A stretch of 64,000 nucleotides of DNA from Myoxocephalus aenaeus (Eukaryota; Chordata; Actinopteri; Perciformes; Cottidae). The position numbers and the translations under genes are program-made. The DNA is taken from the NCBI GenBank assembly GCA_038501785.1, contig JBAMJR010000154.1, positions 434,001 through 498,000 of the forward strand, read 5' to 3'. The notes under the pieces were generated by a model, which worked only from the letters and a program-made list of their open reading frames with translations, had not been told where the DNA came from and made no database searches. This document shows positions 1 to 13,200 of the stretch, one piece after another; position 1 is the stretch's first letter, and the number at the start of each line of letters is the position of its first letter.

Positions 1-1403
1 GGGATGAGCAAGTGTTGCTCTTTAGCTTTCTACACCCACATTTGATCTTAGCGGTCAAGGGGTTGAACTGGGACCTTCAAATCACAAGCCCACTTCTCTA
101 ACCTTGAGGCCACAACTATCAAAAATGTGATAAAATCATATACTATATATTGTGATATACTACATTTTCTGGAAGCTTACTCATTAATCATGTATGGACA
201 CAGTAAGCAGATGTGAATTATTCTTTTTTGGGGGCTGATTTAAATGCATGAACAATTAATGTGCTTCTTCACATTCATGTAAAACTCTTGTGATTTGCAA
301 TGACCTGAAACAGAAACCAGAGACTGCAGCTCCTGTCTTAAAGGGATACCTTGGTATAAACAGTACGGAAAAGTTTTTGACATTCAACACATTTCCGTTG
401 TCTCACGGTATAAATCGCCATAACGCCCAAACCAAATTCTAATAGATTAAATGAAAACACGCAGTGACAATAACTTAATCAATAACGAGCGTTGTGGACT
501 TGAACTTGAGCGAAGCAACAACATGCACAGCCAATACAGAGCTGTGCTTAACATGAGACCTCATTCGGGCTTTAAGACGTAAGGTCATTTATAGAGCCTG
601 GGTTGGGTTTCATGTTGGAACAGAGATAGCTCTGGAAACACTAGCGCCACATGAACTGGCAACAGAAAGGCCACGCTCATGGGTCTGAGCCAAGCTCAGA
701 AAGAGAGAGCAGGAGATAAACAGAGCGAGAGTGTGGGAGGAGACCTTCACGCCAAGTGTTTTCAGGGCTACAATTCAATGCACTCTGCTGAATTAAGTGA
801 AAATATTAATTCCAAGCAATTTATTGCCACATTACTCCATCACATGATTGTGTATCCATTTACCCTCACAGTAGGCCTCAAGTAGTTCTTAATCAAATTA
901 CACAGGCAGTCAGAATAAGCTTCCAGCAATTAACTCTTCCACCTGAATATGCATTACAAATTAAGCAGCCCTCTTATTGCGGAGTCAAGAGGATCATAAG
1001 GCAACTTGTACCTCAAACATAGTCCCTACTTTCAGGAACCACTTACTACTCAAAACAAGACTTTTTAGGGTAAACAAGCCGACACACTAATGACAGGGAC
1101 TTCTTTCTTTAAAAGGTAGCAGAAAGCGTGCGATGAGAAATGCAATGACATGCTGAAGATCAGAAAACACATGAAGTAAAAAGCAAGGGAGAGATTCTCT
1201 GTTGAAGCAGATCCAAAATTAGTCGAAGCATTTGTGTGACCTTTACTGAACTATTTATCCCAATGGACACCACACAGACACAACTTAATGACTACAACAC
1301 GTTAGTAGACTTGTAACACACAGTTTCTGTATGGAGGCTATATGTGGCGTTGTCATGTCGGGTAAAGCTCGACATGTTTTGGTTACTGTGAGTAAACACT
1401 TAC
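1..1403 (-). other. slc25a12: slc25a12 intron 2 (part)
   Basis: Intronic DNA downstream of slc25a12 coding exon 2. I looked for the next exon, which should begin the EF-hand-like region of the carrier, and did not see it. Exon 3 is therefore probably beyond the left edge. Apart from the SINE head near the edge I see nothing specific. Confidence 0.6.
50..117 (-). repeat. tRNA-derived SINE head (fragment)
   Basis: Read on the minus strand, this stretch resembles the tRNA-like head common in fish SINEs. It has an A-box-like segment (GGTTAGAGAAG) and, about 40 bases on, a B-box-like segment (AGTTCAACCCC). It lies in slc25a12 intron 2, and no tail can be delimited. It is too diverged to fold as a functional tRNA. 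Confidence 0.45.
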
Positions 1404-1933
1404 CTTCAGAAAAATAGTCTTCAAGCCATGAGGATCGGCTCTTTTTGTTGCTTGCACCTACAACACACAAGTTGGAATTTCTTAGAAAGAAAACTCAGTC
1501 AGATTACCACAATGGTGGCTACAATTAATGAGACCATGCCAGTGTTCCGTCTTTTTGTTACTCAAGTAAAAATGAAGTTCATGGTGTCACTGTTTAGCTG
1601 TGATTTTCTTAGCAATCGATCATACAGATGTAAAAAAGACTACAACACCACGCACATGAAAATCACCGTAAATAAAACCTCTTCAAGCCAAATATGTCTC
1701 ATAAACAAACGCAACAGAGGAAATACATGACAGTTGTCTCTGCGAGGCCGGCAGAGATGCACCTATGTAAAGCTGCAGAAATACAAGGGCGGGGGACTCT
1801 GCTGCATTTGAGAATATAGCTTTAAACCCACGCGTCCGCACAGACATGCTGTCCTCCGTATCCGACGGCCGATTTTCTGCCTTTAAAAGGAATATCTGAT
1901 AAGAAATATCGACGGAGTCACCTTGACCGCCAT
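1404..1933 (-). CDS. slc25a12: Aspartate/glutamate carrier aralar, first two coding exons (partial)
   Basis: Mitochondrial inner-membrane carrier that exchanges aspartate for glutamate plus a proton; part of the malate-aspartate shuttle. Only the N-terminal 22 codons are here. Exon 1 is 1922-1933 and encodes MAVK, followed by a GTGACT donor. Exon 2 is 1404-1457: acceptor TTGTAG, then VQATKRADPHGLKTIFLK, then a GTAAGT donor. The joined 22 residues match the start of vertebrate SLC25A12 closely, and both junctions are phase 0. Intron 1 (1458-1921) holds nothing notable. The EF-hands and six transmembrane segments must lie left of the window. SLC25A13 is the only close alternative; the position beside hat1 favours SLC25A12. 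Confidence 0.85.
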
Positions 1934-1941
1934 GCTGGGAG

Positions 1942-1949
1942 TGACGTCA
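1942..1949. promoter_or_regulatory. slc25a12: Consensus CRE palindrome upstream of slc25a12
   Basis: The perfect 8-bp palindrome TGACGTCA lies 9 bases upstream of the slc25a12 ATG. It is the full consensus for CREB/ATF binding. A transcription start is not visible, so it could be in the proximal promoter or the 5' UTR. Confidence 0.55.
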
Positions 1950-2466
1950 GCTGCAGTGAACTAGCGCAGGCGCTGGGCAGGAGGAGGATGCAGCGGGCAT
2001 GACAGGACCGCCGAGGTCTGAGACACCAAATATATATTTAGCCAAGTATTGTCCTTTTCTGACTCCAGGGCGGTGTGTCGTCCGAGGAGCCGCCGAGAGA
2101 CAGAGAGACTCTGGTCAGGAGATGTGTGCTGCAGCGTTTCCGGTCTGTTCGGGTCACACGAGGACACGGTGCACTGTGCCTGCAGATAATAGATAGACAT
2201 GAGGGCTCAATAAACACTGGATTGCATTCACTAAACGTGAGGAATGATGTAATGGTAAAATCATAAGAAGGTTTAATTTTGCTTCAGAAAACGAATTGAT
2301 TAATAGGGCTGCAACTCATATTTTAATTAATTGTATCTAATATGCATACTTTCTAATGTATAGGTTGTATAAAAAATGTCGCAAAAGAAGTGGACATTAA
2401 TCTAAACTAACCAACATATACGTCATCCCTTAAAGTGGCACACTTTATTTTAGTTTTGTATTGATT

Positions 2467-2690
2467 GCTGTAGCTCAGGGGGATGAGTGGTCGTCCCGCA
2501 ACCACAAGGTAGCCGGCTGGATCCCCCATAGCTCACATGTCGAAGTGTCCCTGAGCAAGACACTGAACCCCTAGCTGCTCCCTGGGCGCCTCACAGGGCT
2601 GCCCACTGCTCCCTATCCAGGGATGGGTAAAATGCAGAGAAGAATTTCCCCAAGGGGATTAATAAAGTGCATGTTTCTGTTTCTTCTTTT
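2467..2690 (+). repeat. tRNA-derived SINE
   Basis: The head looks like a tRNA: an A-box-like GTAGCTCAGGGGGATGAG, then the anticodon-arm-like stretch CGTCCCGCAACCACAAGG and a degraded B box. The body follows with GAGCAAGACACTGAACCCC and CTGCTCCCTGGGCGCC, both typical of a widespread teleost SINE. The tail has GGGATTAATAAAGTGC. An antisense head of the same family occurs near 54940-55005. Confidence 0.75.
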
Positions 2691-2717
2691 CTTAAGTGTG
2701 TTCTTTGTCATTATATA

Positions 2718-2736
2718 GGGGGGGGGGGGGGGGGGG
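2718..2736 (+). repeat. Poly-G run
   Basis: Nineteen consecutive G bases, a mononucleotide repeat shortly downstream of the SINE tail. Confidence 0.95.
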
Positions 2737-4209
2737 TAAAACAAGTAAAACATGTGCTGTTTAAACAATGAACTTAACTCAAGTCACCAAATGTGAAGCA
2801 ACAATGAAAGTGTAAAGCAGTTGAGCTAAATGATCCCACTTTTATATTCGTGAGCTAGCTATAGTCCTACAAGATGCAGCAAAACCTCCAGGACTGAATC
2901 ATAATGCATGAGCTAATTATTGTTTGTAAAACCATAATACCATAATAGTTGTATATAACAACTATTGGATCAATTAAATGCAATGCACCATATTTCTGTT
3001 TTATACATCTCACAATGTAAAATACTAAATGTGCAACAGGTGTTGAGTGAATTTTGTTACTTTCAATGAATTCCACGCATTACATTTAACCCTACAACAC
3101 CTCATCTCATCGCATTTTTTTTTTTTTCTGAGTCACTCAATATAACATACAAAACCACCAACCATATGATAAATGGCCAAAGTGATCTGCCACCTAACGC
3201 TACTGCTGCTACCTTCATAACACATCCATGCTGCAAATCCAATTCAGACAAACACTCTTGAATTTTGTAGAAAATGTCTACTAGACTAGAGGATTGACTG
3301 CACCAAAACTGTTTAACGCTACAACGCTGTATTTCCTTCTCTATTGTACTCTACTGCGTTTGCAGAGTAAACAACTAACAACTGTAGGTTGAAGTTCAGA
3401 GATCAAGCAGCATGTATTGCCTCCATGCAGACACAATTGGTTACCTTGCTATGGTATTGTTCAGGAAAGGGATAATCTAGTGCTGTAGTAAATTTCTGTT
3501 TTTTATTGAGATATTGTTGTAGTCTAACCTAACCACTTACTTTCTGAATATAGAGTTTCTTTATTTTCACTAACTTGTCCAAGTGAGGTGGGATTGTATC
3601 CCAAATATATTGGTTTTCTTTCTACAATTGTATAATAAAATACAATATTTCCATTTCACTTGATGTTTTTAATGGTATCAGGAAGAAAACATAATAACTG
3701 CCCTGAAGTAAACAAATACAATACAATTACAGATAAATTCAAATTCATAGTTCTGTGTTTTAAGCATCAAAATGAACTGTATACTAACTTTTTTCCTGAT
3801 CATGACTTGTCTTTCTATGTCTATACGGTTACTTTTTGCCTAAACGTATAATATAGTCAAACTCACAATTATTTTTTTAGCTTGATATCTGAACATTTTG
3901 CAAGGATCCCTTGAATTTGGTTATTAAAGAATAGTGACCAAGATAACAATCCTTTAATGATGCATTAATTGCCTGAAAAAAAGTGAATAATTGGCAGATT
4001 ATGTATTCGTATTTTGGTCTTTCACATAGAGTAATGTATTTAGCTTTAACTTGTACTAGCAATTAAATAGTTCAAAATTGCCATTTCATTCACTTTAATC
4101 AGTAATTATGTGGTAAAGTCACTCGTTTCACAGTCGTTTTATGTCGCTTTATACTACAGGAACCGTTAACAAAAAAAACTACATCCTGTTTCCACGGAAA
4201 CGCAGGGAC

Positions 4210-4217
4210 CCGGAAGT
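4210..4217 (+). promoter_or_regulatory. hat1: ETS-type site in the hat1 promoter
   Basis: CCGGAAGT, the consensus for ETS/GABP factors, lies 58 bases upstream of the hat1 ATG in a locally GC-rich stretch. No TATA box is evident. This fits a TATA-less housekeeping promoter. Confidence 0.5.
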
Positions 4218-4274
4218 TGTCCTGATTCCGCGGGTCTTTTGGGACAACACAGCTCCGCACATCAGTGTGCAGAA

Positions 4275-7200
4275 ATGGCGGGTGAGTGGCTAAACGTTTT
4301 CATGCTATAATACTGCTTTCTTGGTTTTAATGCATATTCACTGAGCTACGGACGAAGGCTCAGCTTTGAGGCCAGTGGAGTCGTAGTTATACCGTGTTAT
4401 CTGTTGAAAACATGGCTAATTCAGTGAAGCTAACGCTAAACTGTAAAGCAGCAGCAGGGCCTGCCTGCGAGTAGCATGCTACCAGGCTGTCACCGTGTGT
4501 TTGTGTGTTTATGTAACGCCTGGGTGTCAAGTGTGTTGGATGCTGGCATCCTTACGTTCGCTTTGATTCTTTTTCCCTCCTAACATACCGCAATTTACCC
4601 AGACCTACTTAATCCTAAAGGATAACTTGTAACGTGAGAGCAGTCTTTGTAAAGCAGCTCAAATCGGCCGAACACAGGCTATGTTTCACGCCATTGATGA
4701 CCTCAGCACTTTCTACATTACGCCATGGAGAACAGGGATGACGCTAATGTAACTACAAGTTGTCATTAAGGGAGATATAGAGTCCAGAGATGATGTTTGG
4801 TCGGCATGCGTTGCTTGTTGCTGATGACAGAACACGTTGTTGATTAGGTTACGTCATCATCTCAGTCTCCCAGTTCTTTCAAAAGCATGTAACTATTGTC
4901 CTATCAGAGGTGTTCATGGCATACAACTGTCTTCATCAATGTGTTTTGAATTGACATCAGAATCTAAATACTGTGTGAGTCAAAAACGCTTCTGACATTT
5001 AAGTGATCAGTTGAAAATAATAACTTTAACTTGATTTTATTTTATTTTTTAAACTTGCACCACTGTTATGCAACGAGAAACATATTGATTAATTACACCC
5101 TCAAGATAAAATGGAGAAGTAGAAAATTGTTCTGTAGAAACAACTAATGTTTACAACAACTGAGATAACTTAACAATGTCCACCTGGTTTGTGGTTGTGT
5201 TCTCAGGAGTAAATACCATGGAGAAGAAACTGGCTGAATACAAGTGTGATACCAATGAAGCTATATGCTTGAAACTGGGTATGTTTATTTTGGTATTAGT
5301 CTATATGTTTTGTAATTGAATATGATCATATGTGTTCAGTGACAGTGTTTTGTAGAATTTGTTTCTATTTTCCTACACATAAACTAGTTGAACCCTGTGT
5401 TCTCCTCCCAGTTCGCTTTCCGGAGGATGTTGAGGATGATGGCACAACATTCCACCCTGAGTACAGCCACCAAATTTATGGGGATGAGTGAGTATTTTGT
5501 CTTCATCATTACTTACTGACCTAGTGGAATGAAAAGGTGGTTTGAGACAGTTAATGTAGAAGGACGTTGTATTACATGTTAAAAAGTGAATATGCAACAG
5601 GTAACTGAAGCTTTACTCACTGAGCTACCCTGAAAGGGGAGATGCTATTTTAATAACCATGGATGTGACAACTCCAGCATAACTTTGACCAGAGCTGTCA
5701 AACGCACTACTGCATCCATGGGGGAGACTCTCTGCAACTGGAATCTGGCAATAAAATAAAATGGCAATTGATGGTCTCTACTTGGTACGTGTGTGTCGAA
5801 CATGGTACAATAAAATAGTTTGATTCTTTTCAATAAAAATGCTCGAAAGTGAGGCAACAGTAAGGGGTCCAGAATATGTATTGGATTTGGCATGTTCTCC
5901 AATGTTGTTAAATCGCATCTCCATCATATTGTAAATTAATAAACGTGGGTAGGCTTGATGAAGCCAGCAATTTGATTCAGCAACTTTACCAAACCAATTT
6001 CTCTGACCATGGAGCTCCTGTTGTTCCATGTAACCTGCTGATCGCTTTGAGTATTTAAAGAAAGATGTGCCATTCATGTTTGTAATCCTTAGCGCAAGCG
6101 CGCCAACACTACAGATGTTCTGTTTTCACATATGTTTCACATCAGTCATCACCTGATTTATTCAGATGTTGTATTTCCTCCATCCAGTTAAAGTCCTGTG
6201 ATATTGAGTAGATGCCAATACCAAGTCTGTTTCATAGGGAGTTTTGTAGAGGAAGCAGGGAAGTTTAGTTTCAGGTATGCAAAGATAAAAACGTGAACAT
6301 GAACAAAGGTCTGTCTTGCATGTAAAGAGTCACATTATAACCCTGATGAGATGCACAACCTTGCTACTTACTACATTTTTGGCAGTGACACCTGTGTCTG
6401 TCGGCTTACAGTAGCGTGTCGTTATGCTCTAAATTGCATTTCCAAATTAGTCAAAACTAGGATTGGTTATTTTTACACTTGCTGCAATCAGCTCAAAGGG
6501 ATTTCAGTAATTGGGGCATTAATTATTTCAGCAAGCGTAATTTCTAGTAAAGCTCAATCACACAGTTGCATAATGGTAAAATCTAGTTTGCCATAAACTG
6601 CCAGTGATGTAGTGGTGAGAGAAACAATGCAACTATGTGAAATAAGTGGCCAGACCTACAGTAAACATTTATCATTCACTAATGAATGTCATTAAATAGG
6701 AATAATCAGATGGTTGTTATTGTCCCTGTGCTATTAATTTATCCTAGACTGCACACTACATAAAAAGGCTGCTATTTTATTTTCCCCTGAATGCAAGTCA
6801 CTGACCTAGTTAAAAACCTAGCCTTGCTAAGATTGTTAATAATTTCAATCACTTTGTTTGCAGTGAGGTCGCTTTTGGATACAAAGGTCTTCAGATACAG
6901 CTCTTCTACACTGCCGGAAACTTGAGCACCATCTTCAAAGTGAAATATTCCTCAAAAGTCACTGAGATGTTTGATTGTGTGGAGGTAGGACATGTATTTC
7001 ATTGTTCTTTTTTTAAATTTAGAAGTTCTAGCACCCTTGCAACTGTGAGTGCTGTGGCAGAATCACTGCTTACTATACTTGTCAGCCATTCGTTATAATG
7101 ATTATTGGTAACCATGACGCGCTTTATATCATATACAGCGCGTCAGCTTCCTGCATCACCATGTCGTCGTTCATTTTGCAATAATAAGCCACTCCCTGTA

Positions 7201-10200
7201 CATTTCCCTGTTTAATAGATGACCAAGTTGAGACAATGTATTGATTTAAAAAAATATTTATATATATATTGTGTTAAAAAAACAAAGTCAAGCTACCAGC
7301 AGTTAAATGTGAACTTCCAGTCATGAGGTGGCAAACACCAAGGATCCAATGGGATTTTAATGTTGCTCTGTCTGTTGGATGCAAATCGGCTCTTGTCTGA
7401 CTTTGCAGAGATTACACACAGCATTGTAAACGCGTCTGTGATTAGGTTAAGTAACAATCAGGGGAAGGTTGCAGGAAAAATATCAGAGCGATAATTAAAT
7501 AAATAAAAAATAAATAAATGGCCCAGTGGCAATCTGACTGAAGCTTGAGGAAGTCAGTGGTGAGGGAGGCCACCCAAATGTCTATGGACTCTGAAGAAGC
7601 TACATCCATGGAAGGGATTCCTCTCGGCATGTATACCAAATGCTATCTTTGATATAAGCCAAACACATCAACCCCACCATGAAGACTGGTGCTGTTTTAG
7701 AGAGGTGTTGGCTCAACTTTATTATCAGTTTGGGGTGATGATGAATTGTATTGCATTATAAATAATGATTTATAAAATGTACATGTATTGCATGTATACA
7801 CTTGTATATGCATTTATATTGATGATAATAGAAAAAGTAATCCAATATTAAGATGTGTTTTTACATTGCCATCAAAGAGACTTTTCTAATGTTTTTTTTT
7901 TCTAAATCCATGGGGAGACTGTTCAAATGTATTGTAGCATGTTGGTAACTGAAGAAAACGGCGACCGTGAAAATGAATTTAATTTTTATTTGTCAAAATG
8001 TTTTGAGTCAGTCTACAGCACATCAAAGTACAGCACTAGACTTCGTTAATAATCTGAAGTTCAGTAAATCAAACTGTAAGTAGTACTGGGAAGCTTTAAT
8101 GAGTGGTTGCCTCCACAATTGTATGACAATTGTGCAATCAATTATTCTTTACGGCGAGCCAATAGACCTATGGTGCTCTTTTTGTGAGTCTCACCACACC
8201 TTTGTGCTGTTTCTTCTTGTCCTGAAGTAACTGAGAGCCTCTCTGGGTGGTGGCATTATTCCTGTAAGAGATCTCCTGGTTTGTTAGACTAAATCTCAGC
8301 CCACTGTGGCCCCCTGTGCCCGTACACTAATCCTACTCCTCCCTGACGGAAGAGAAGGGTTTTAAAAAGGTTTTGTACGTGGGGTCTAACATGAGGAATT
8401 TTTTTTTTTTTTTCAAGGTTTGTGTGATTGAATCAGCAGGAGGAGTAATGTGACACGGTTGGATATCTTCTACATATATTTCCAGGAGCAAATTGTTTGC
8501 TCAAGTCATCAACAATCAAAATCGTTGAGGCTGAATATCTGTAAACTAATCTTCAGTAGATTTATTATGCTTTAATGTGAGACAACCCTTTTTTATGTAA
8601 TGACGAATGCATTCATTAACGTTATTTCTCCACTAAAGCCTTGACAGTTAGTTGCACTGCTTGGCATGAAAACGTTCTGCCTTTTTTAAATTGCCAGACA
8701 TGAATTTACATATTATCAATAGCCCGTATTTGGACAAATACGGTCAGTAAAGCGAAATGCTTTAATAAACTGCTAGCTCCTTCTCCGAGACTTCACAAAA
8801 GGCAGCTTTGAATATTCCCCGAAGCTGTCAATGCAGCAAACATGCAAAATGAATACAAGAGTTATCCAGGGCCCCTATTGAGGTCAGATGATTCAACTCT
8901 GGGACATCTGTCCTGTCTGGAAACAGCAGGGGCTCCCTCACTGGACAATGTAGAGCTCAACTGGTGGTAGCGGGAGAAACTTGTAAACTCGCCAGGTTTC
9001 GTTGTTTCTTTTGATGCACTTAAATTGTACGTGACCCTATTTGACATCGATGGTTCCTTCCGAAAGACATTCAACATTACTTTCATCTCTGGTGACTCCC
9101 AAAAAAAAAACTGCCATAGCAAGCGGTTGACTGTTTTTAAACATGAAGAGAGCCATTAGACTTTTTGGGGAACATAGTTTGGAGCTGATATTCAAACTGA
9201 AATGTGATGTGTGTGCCACTACTTTAGTGTTCAGTGTTGACCCACGAGTGCTCACCTTGTTAAGGGTTTGAGTGCAGCTGGTGTAGAGGTAGAGAGTGAG
9301 GGGAGCACCAGAGTTCAGGCTGCATCTGAAGAGTGTTTGTCTCTGAGTGCATGTGGACGGTCGGGGTGCGGTGCAGCTGGTGAGAGAAGAGAGACGAGGG
9401 GAGGCAGAGATGGAGTTTATGCAGCTGCCACGTTGATACAAGACTCTCATCATCACATCACCTTCTCCTCTTTAAATCAGCCAAAAACACGTAGTGCTGG
9501 ACCTCTCACAGAAAACGCTGATTTATAGTGCAAGACCTTTTGTGCATATGGGCTGGAAACTACTGAGTACTCGTAATAGTCATGTTATTATTTCCTTTAC
9601 ATTCATAATTGACGTGGCTGTGGAAATATCCTTTATCAAAAAAAGTGACACCAGTACCTTACAAATTATTCTAAACATAAAAAAATGACTGCTGATTTTG
9701 AATGTAGTATGGTCATAGGAGTAGATTTTAAGAGATGGAATAACACCAACACAACAAATTAGATAGTTTGTACTCCCTTTGTGGTTATTGTTAGAAATCA
9801 AAGACATTAACAAAATGTTCTAAAGGTACTTTGTTAAGTCATATTCATCCCAAACTAAGGCATCTATTCTGGAAGGCTGTGCAATTTAGTGTCTAGTATG
9901 TAGAAGAGTGCTCGTTGACAAAGGGACTTGTTTGTCCATGGCCTTTTAAGTATTGTCCTTGTTCCTTAGAAATGTGGCTGAACAATTACAATGTTTAAGA
10001 GGCATTCAGCTGCAGGTGCATTACTTCCAGTTAGATATTAGCTGATGTCTGAAAGGGGGGGAATTAGCAGTATGTTGTATTAGCCTTTTGTAGTGCATTT
10101 TGCTCAGACCTTCTTCATTTCCCAGTTTTCAATGCTGAGCAGCAAGGGCCTCTGTGCTGAAATAATGCCCATCACACATGTAAATGGTGTGAAAGGGCTG

Positions 10201-13200
10201 CTTAGCAAAGTGTTCTCATGTCAATCCTTGTGGAAATGGATACAATGCAAACATTACAGCTGAACTAACCACAGGTTGCACTGAGTAAAAAGTCCAAGGG
10301 TAGGGCCCCTTTGTCTCTGAGGCTCTTTGAAAAACGCAGGGGCAAATTCATTTGATTGGGTTCACTTGGCAGGATTAGAGGAGAGGCCTCTATTATGGAT
10401 GCCCCAAAGGTTTGTTAAGTTGAGATCAATTCACAAGATTTTATTTCCCAGTGAGAAGCAGAAATGTGTTTATTGTGGCAACTTCATCACATATTCATGG
10501 TTTAACATAAGTACTAAATGTACCTATTTAAGTGGTCTTTTCACCAGGGAGGCGGGGGAGGGGGCCGCTGTGATCTCTGCTCAGCTGACAGTTTTAATTG
10601 CCTAATGGTTTTCTTTTCATTGGCTCAAAACATGTATGCTTCCTGATTCATTTTATATGATTAATTGCATGTTTTCCCTTTTTTATATAAAATTTTAACT
10701 TATCAGAAAATACCTCGCTGGGTACATTTATGGAAATAAATCTTACAAATGTATACAAGGATGATTGTTATTTTTACATCTGATTTGCTTGTTTGTTGAA
10801 TAATTAAATGTATGCACATTGTGTTATCTAGCCAGATGATATCGAGGGAAAGATCCGGGAAATCGTTCCCGCTGGGTTCACCTGCAACACTGACGACTTC
10901 ATCTCACTGCTTGAGAAGGAGGCGAATTTCAAGCCCTTCGGCACTCAGCTTCACACGTACACGGTCCACAGCGAGGAGGCAGGGGAACTCACGTACCAGA
11001 TTCACAAGGTACAAACATCACTTGCTGCCTCACCAAATATTACAATATCGGTTTGTACATTTTTTATTATTGCTGTTACTTCTGAGGGTTAATGGCAGGC
11101 ATGAGATTGAACTCTAAACCATATCAGACATTTGTTTTTGCCGTATTCGCCCCAGGCTGATATCACCTGCCCCGGATTCCAAGAGTACCACGAGCGCCTG
11201 CAGACCTTCCTCATGTGGTTCATAGAGACTGCCAGTTACATTGATGCAGACGACGATCATTGGGACTTCTTTCTTGTGTGAGTGCCCTCCTTAATTGACA
11301 TCATACCCCCCCACACACACCCTCCTCTATGCCCACCCCTACCCTAAAGCCTTTCTTGTGTCATTGAAAAACAAAGCCCCCCTTTGTGGCGCTTGTGACC
11401 AATTACCAGGCCAGTTTGATTATATTTCCTCTTTAGGAGAATTGTTGATCAGGCAAGAGCTTCCTTTGTGCCAAAGGCCCTTTTCAAATTTTTCAGGGGC
11501 AAGAGCTGAATTGAATACTGTTGTCTTTTGAAACACTGAACAATGTCTTAACAGTAAAAAGAGCCTCTGCCAGTGTTTTCTTTACCCTGGCAACTATTAA
11601 TACTGACAATGGGGAAAATGGACTGAAGTGATTTTGAGAAGCTCAGTCCCTCCTCCAACCCCTTCTCTTCCTCTAAGTTGCAGTACTCCAATTAAGTGCA
11701 TAATGTATTCAGGTTGTAGCAGGTGTACCAATCGGGGCCTGGCTGCTCTAACATGCTGACGTCGGGGGGGGAGAGGGGCTGAGGGGTTGGGGGTGGGCAC
11801 GAGAGCAGAGAGGCTAAAATGGACACTGCATGGGAGTGTGCCTGTAATTGACCTGTTTGCCTTTGTGTTTTATCTGCAGATTTGAAAAGTACAATAAAGA
11901 TGGGGAGACTCTCTACGCAACTGTTGGCTACATGACAGTTTATAATTACTACGTGTACCCAGACAAAACCCGACCACGTGTAAGGTAATTGCTGGGGCAG
12001 CACGTGCCTTCCCATTCTTTTGTATAAAAAAGGAGTGGAAAATTATACATTTCTTTATCCTCTTCCCAAAGAGCCCAAATTACTGGCTTATATAGCCAAC
12101 CATTCAACCAGATTTTGTTTCATTACCGATCCAGGGTGATTTGTATCTGAAAACAACTTTATAGATAAGCTTATGATGTGATGTTTTGCATTGATGGATC
12201 AGGATAACAATCTATTAATTCCTGCTTTGAATCAAAGACTTTCTGTTTCTGCTCTGAGTTACCACCTACATGCCACATAAACTAGTTTTCAGACTTATTT
12301 GGAACAAACCTGTTTGCTCATTGGCCCTATGTTTGCGTGTACGTCTGCCCTTTAACTAAACAGCCAAATGTTGATCCTGCCTCCGTTCCAAGGAGAAGGT
12401 CATGGAGCTCAGCTTCTGGAGGCAGTGCACAGATTTTACTGCAGCCTGCCCAAAGTACAAGACATCACAGGTGAGCATCATGACTTTCAGCATTTACTAA
12501 ATTGAAGAAGCATAGATAAACATTTACTCTGAAATGCTCATGCCTCCCACAAACAGTTTAAATTATTTGTTACTGCAGTTTGGTCAATCCAAGGGTTGAG
12601 TTAATTTGGGGTGCTGGCCTGGATACCAGAACGAGCTGAGGCTCTATTGAAACTAGTCGGATCGAAATAGTTTCTTTGCATGGAGACAGAGGATGAATAC
12701 TAAAGAGGCATCCTTTGAGACAGGAATCCTTTTTAAGGAAGAACTTAACATTTAGCAAGTGAATAGGCAGAACGTTCCTGTTAACAGTTTTTCTGGAGAC
12801 ATTTCTTCATTCTTAAATATAATTATTTAATAATAATAATTTATTACAATTAGCTTCTTGAAAAAGTATAGGCCCAAAAAAAGATTTCCCTGCTCCTCCA
12901 ACACAAACATTTATATACACTAACAATTATACTAAGTTATACGTGTCAAGTTTATTGCAAGGAAAAGCACTGTTAACTCATTTGAATTGTGTGATGGTGT
13001 TTGCAATCAGCTGAAGACCCCTCTGAGAGCTACGTGAAACTGAGAGACTTTGTGCTGGTCAAGTTTTGTCAAGGCCTGCAGTCCTTCGCTGTGGACAAGC
13101 TGCACCTCGGCTTCTCGGCTGACATGGCCAAAGAGGCACAAGACAAGTTGAAAATCAACAAGGTGATGTATAAGGCTGCAACCATTTTTAATTTTTTTTC

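Larger units (their letters stand above)
1934..4274. other. slc25a12-hat1 divergent intergenic region
   Basis: 2.3 kb between two genes reading outwards. It contains the CRE next to slc25a12, a short fragment of a common fish repeat near 2307-2345 (starting GGGCTGCAACT), a SINE at 2467-2690, a 19-base G run at 2718-2736, and ordinary AT-rich DNA up to the hat1 promoter. No coding exon is evident. Confidence 0.6.

Noticed and set aside
2467..2560. Possible tRNA gene
   Set aside because: The A and B boxes are degraded, the arms do not pair, and a SINE body follows.
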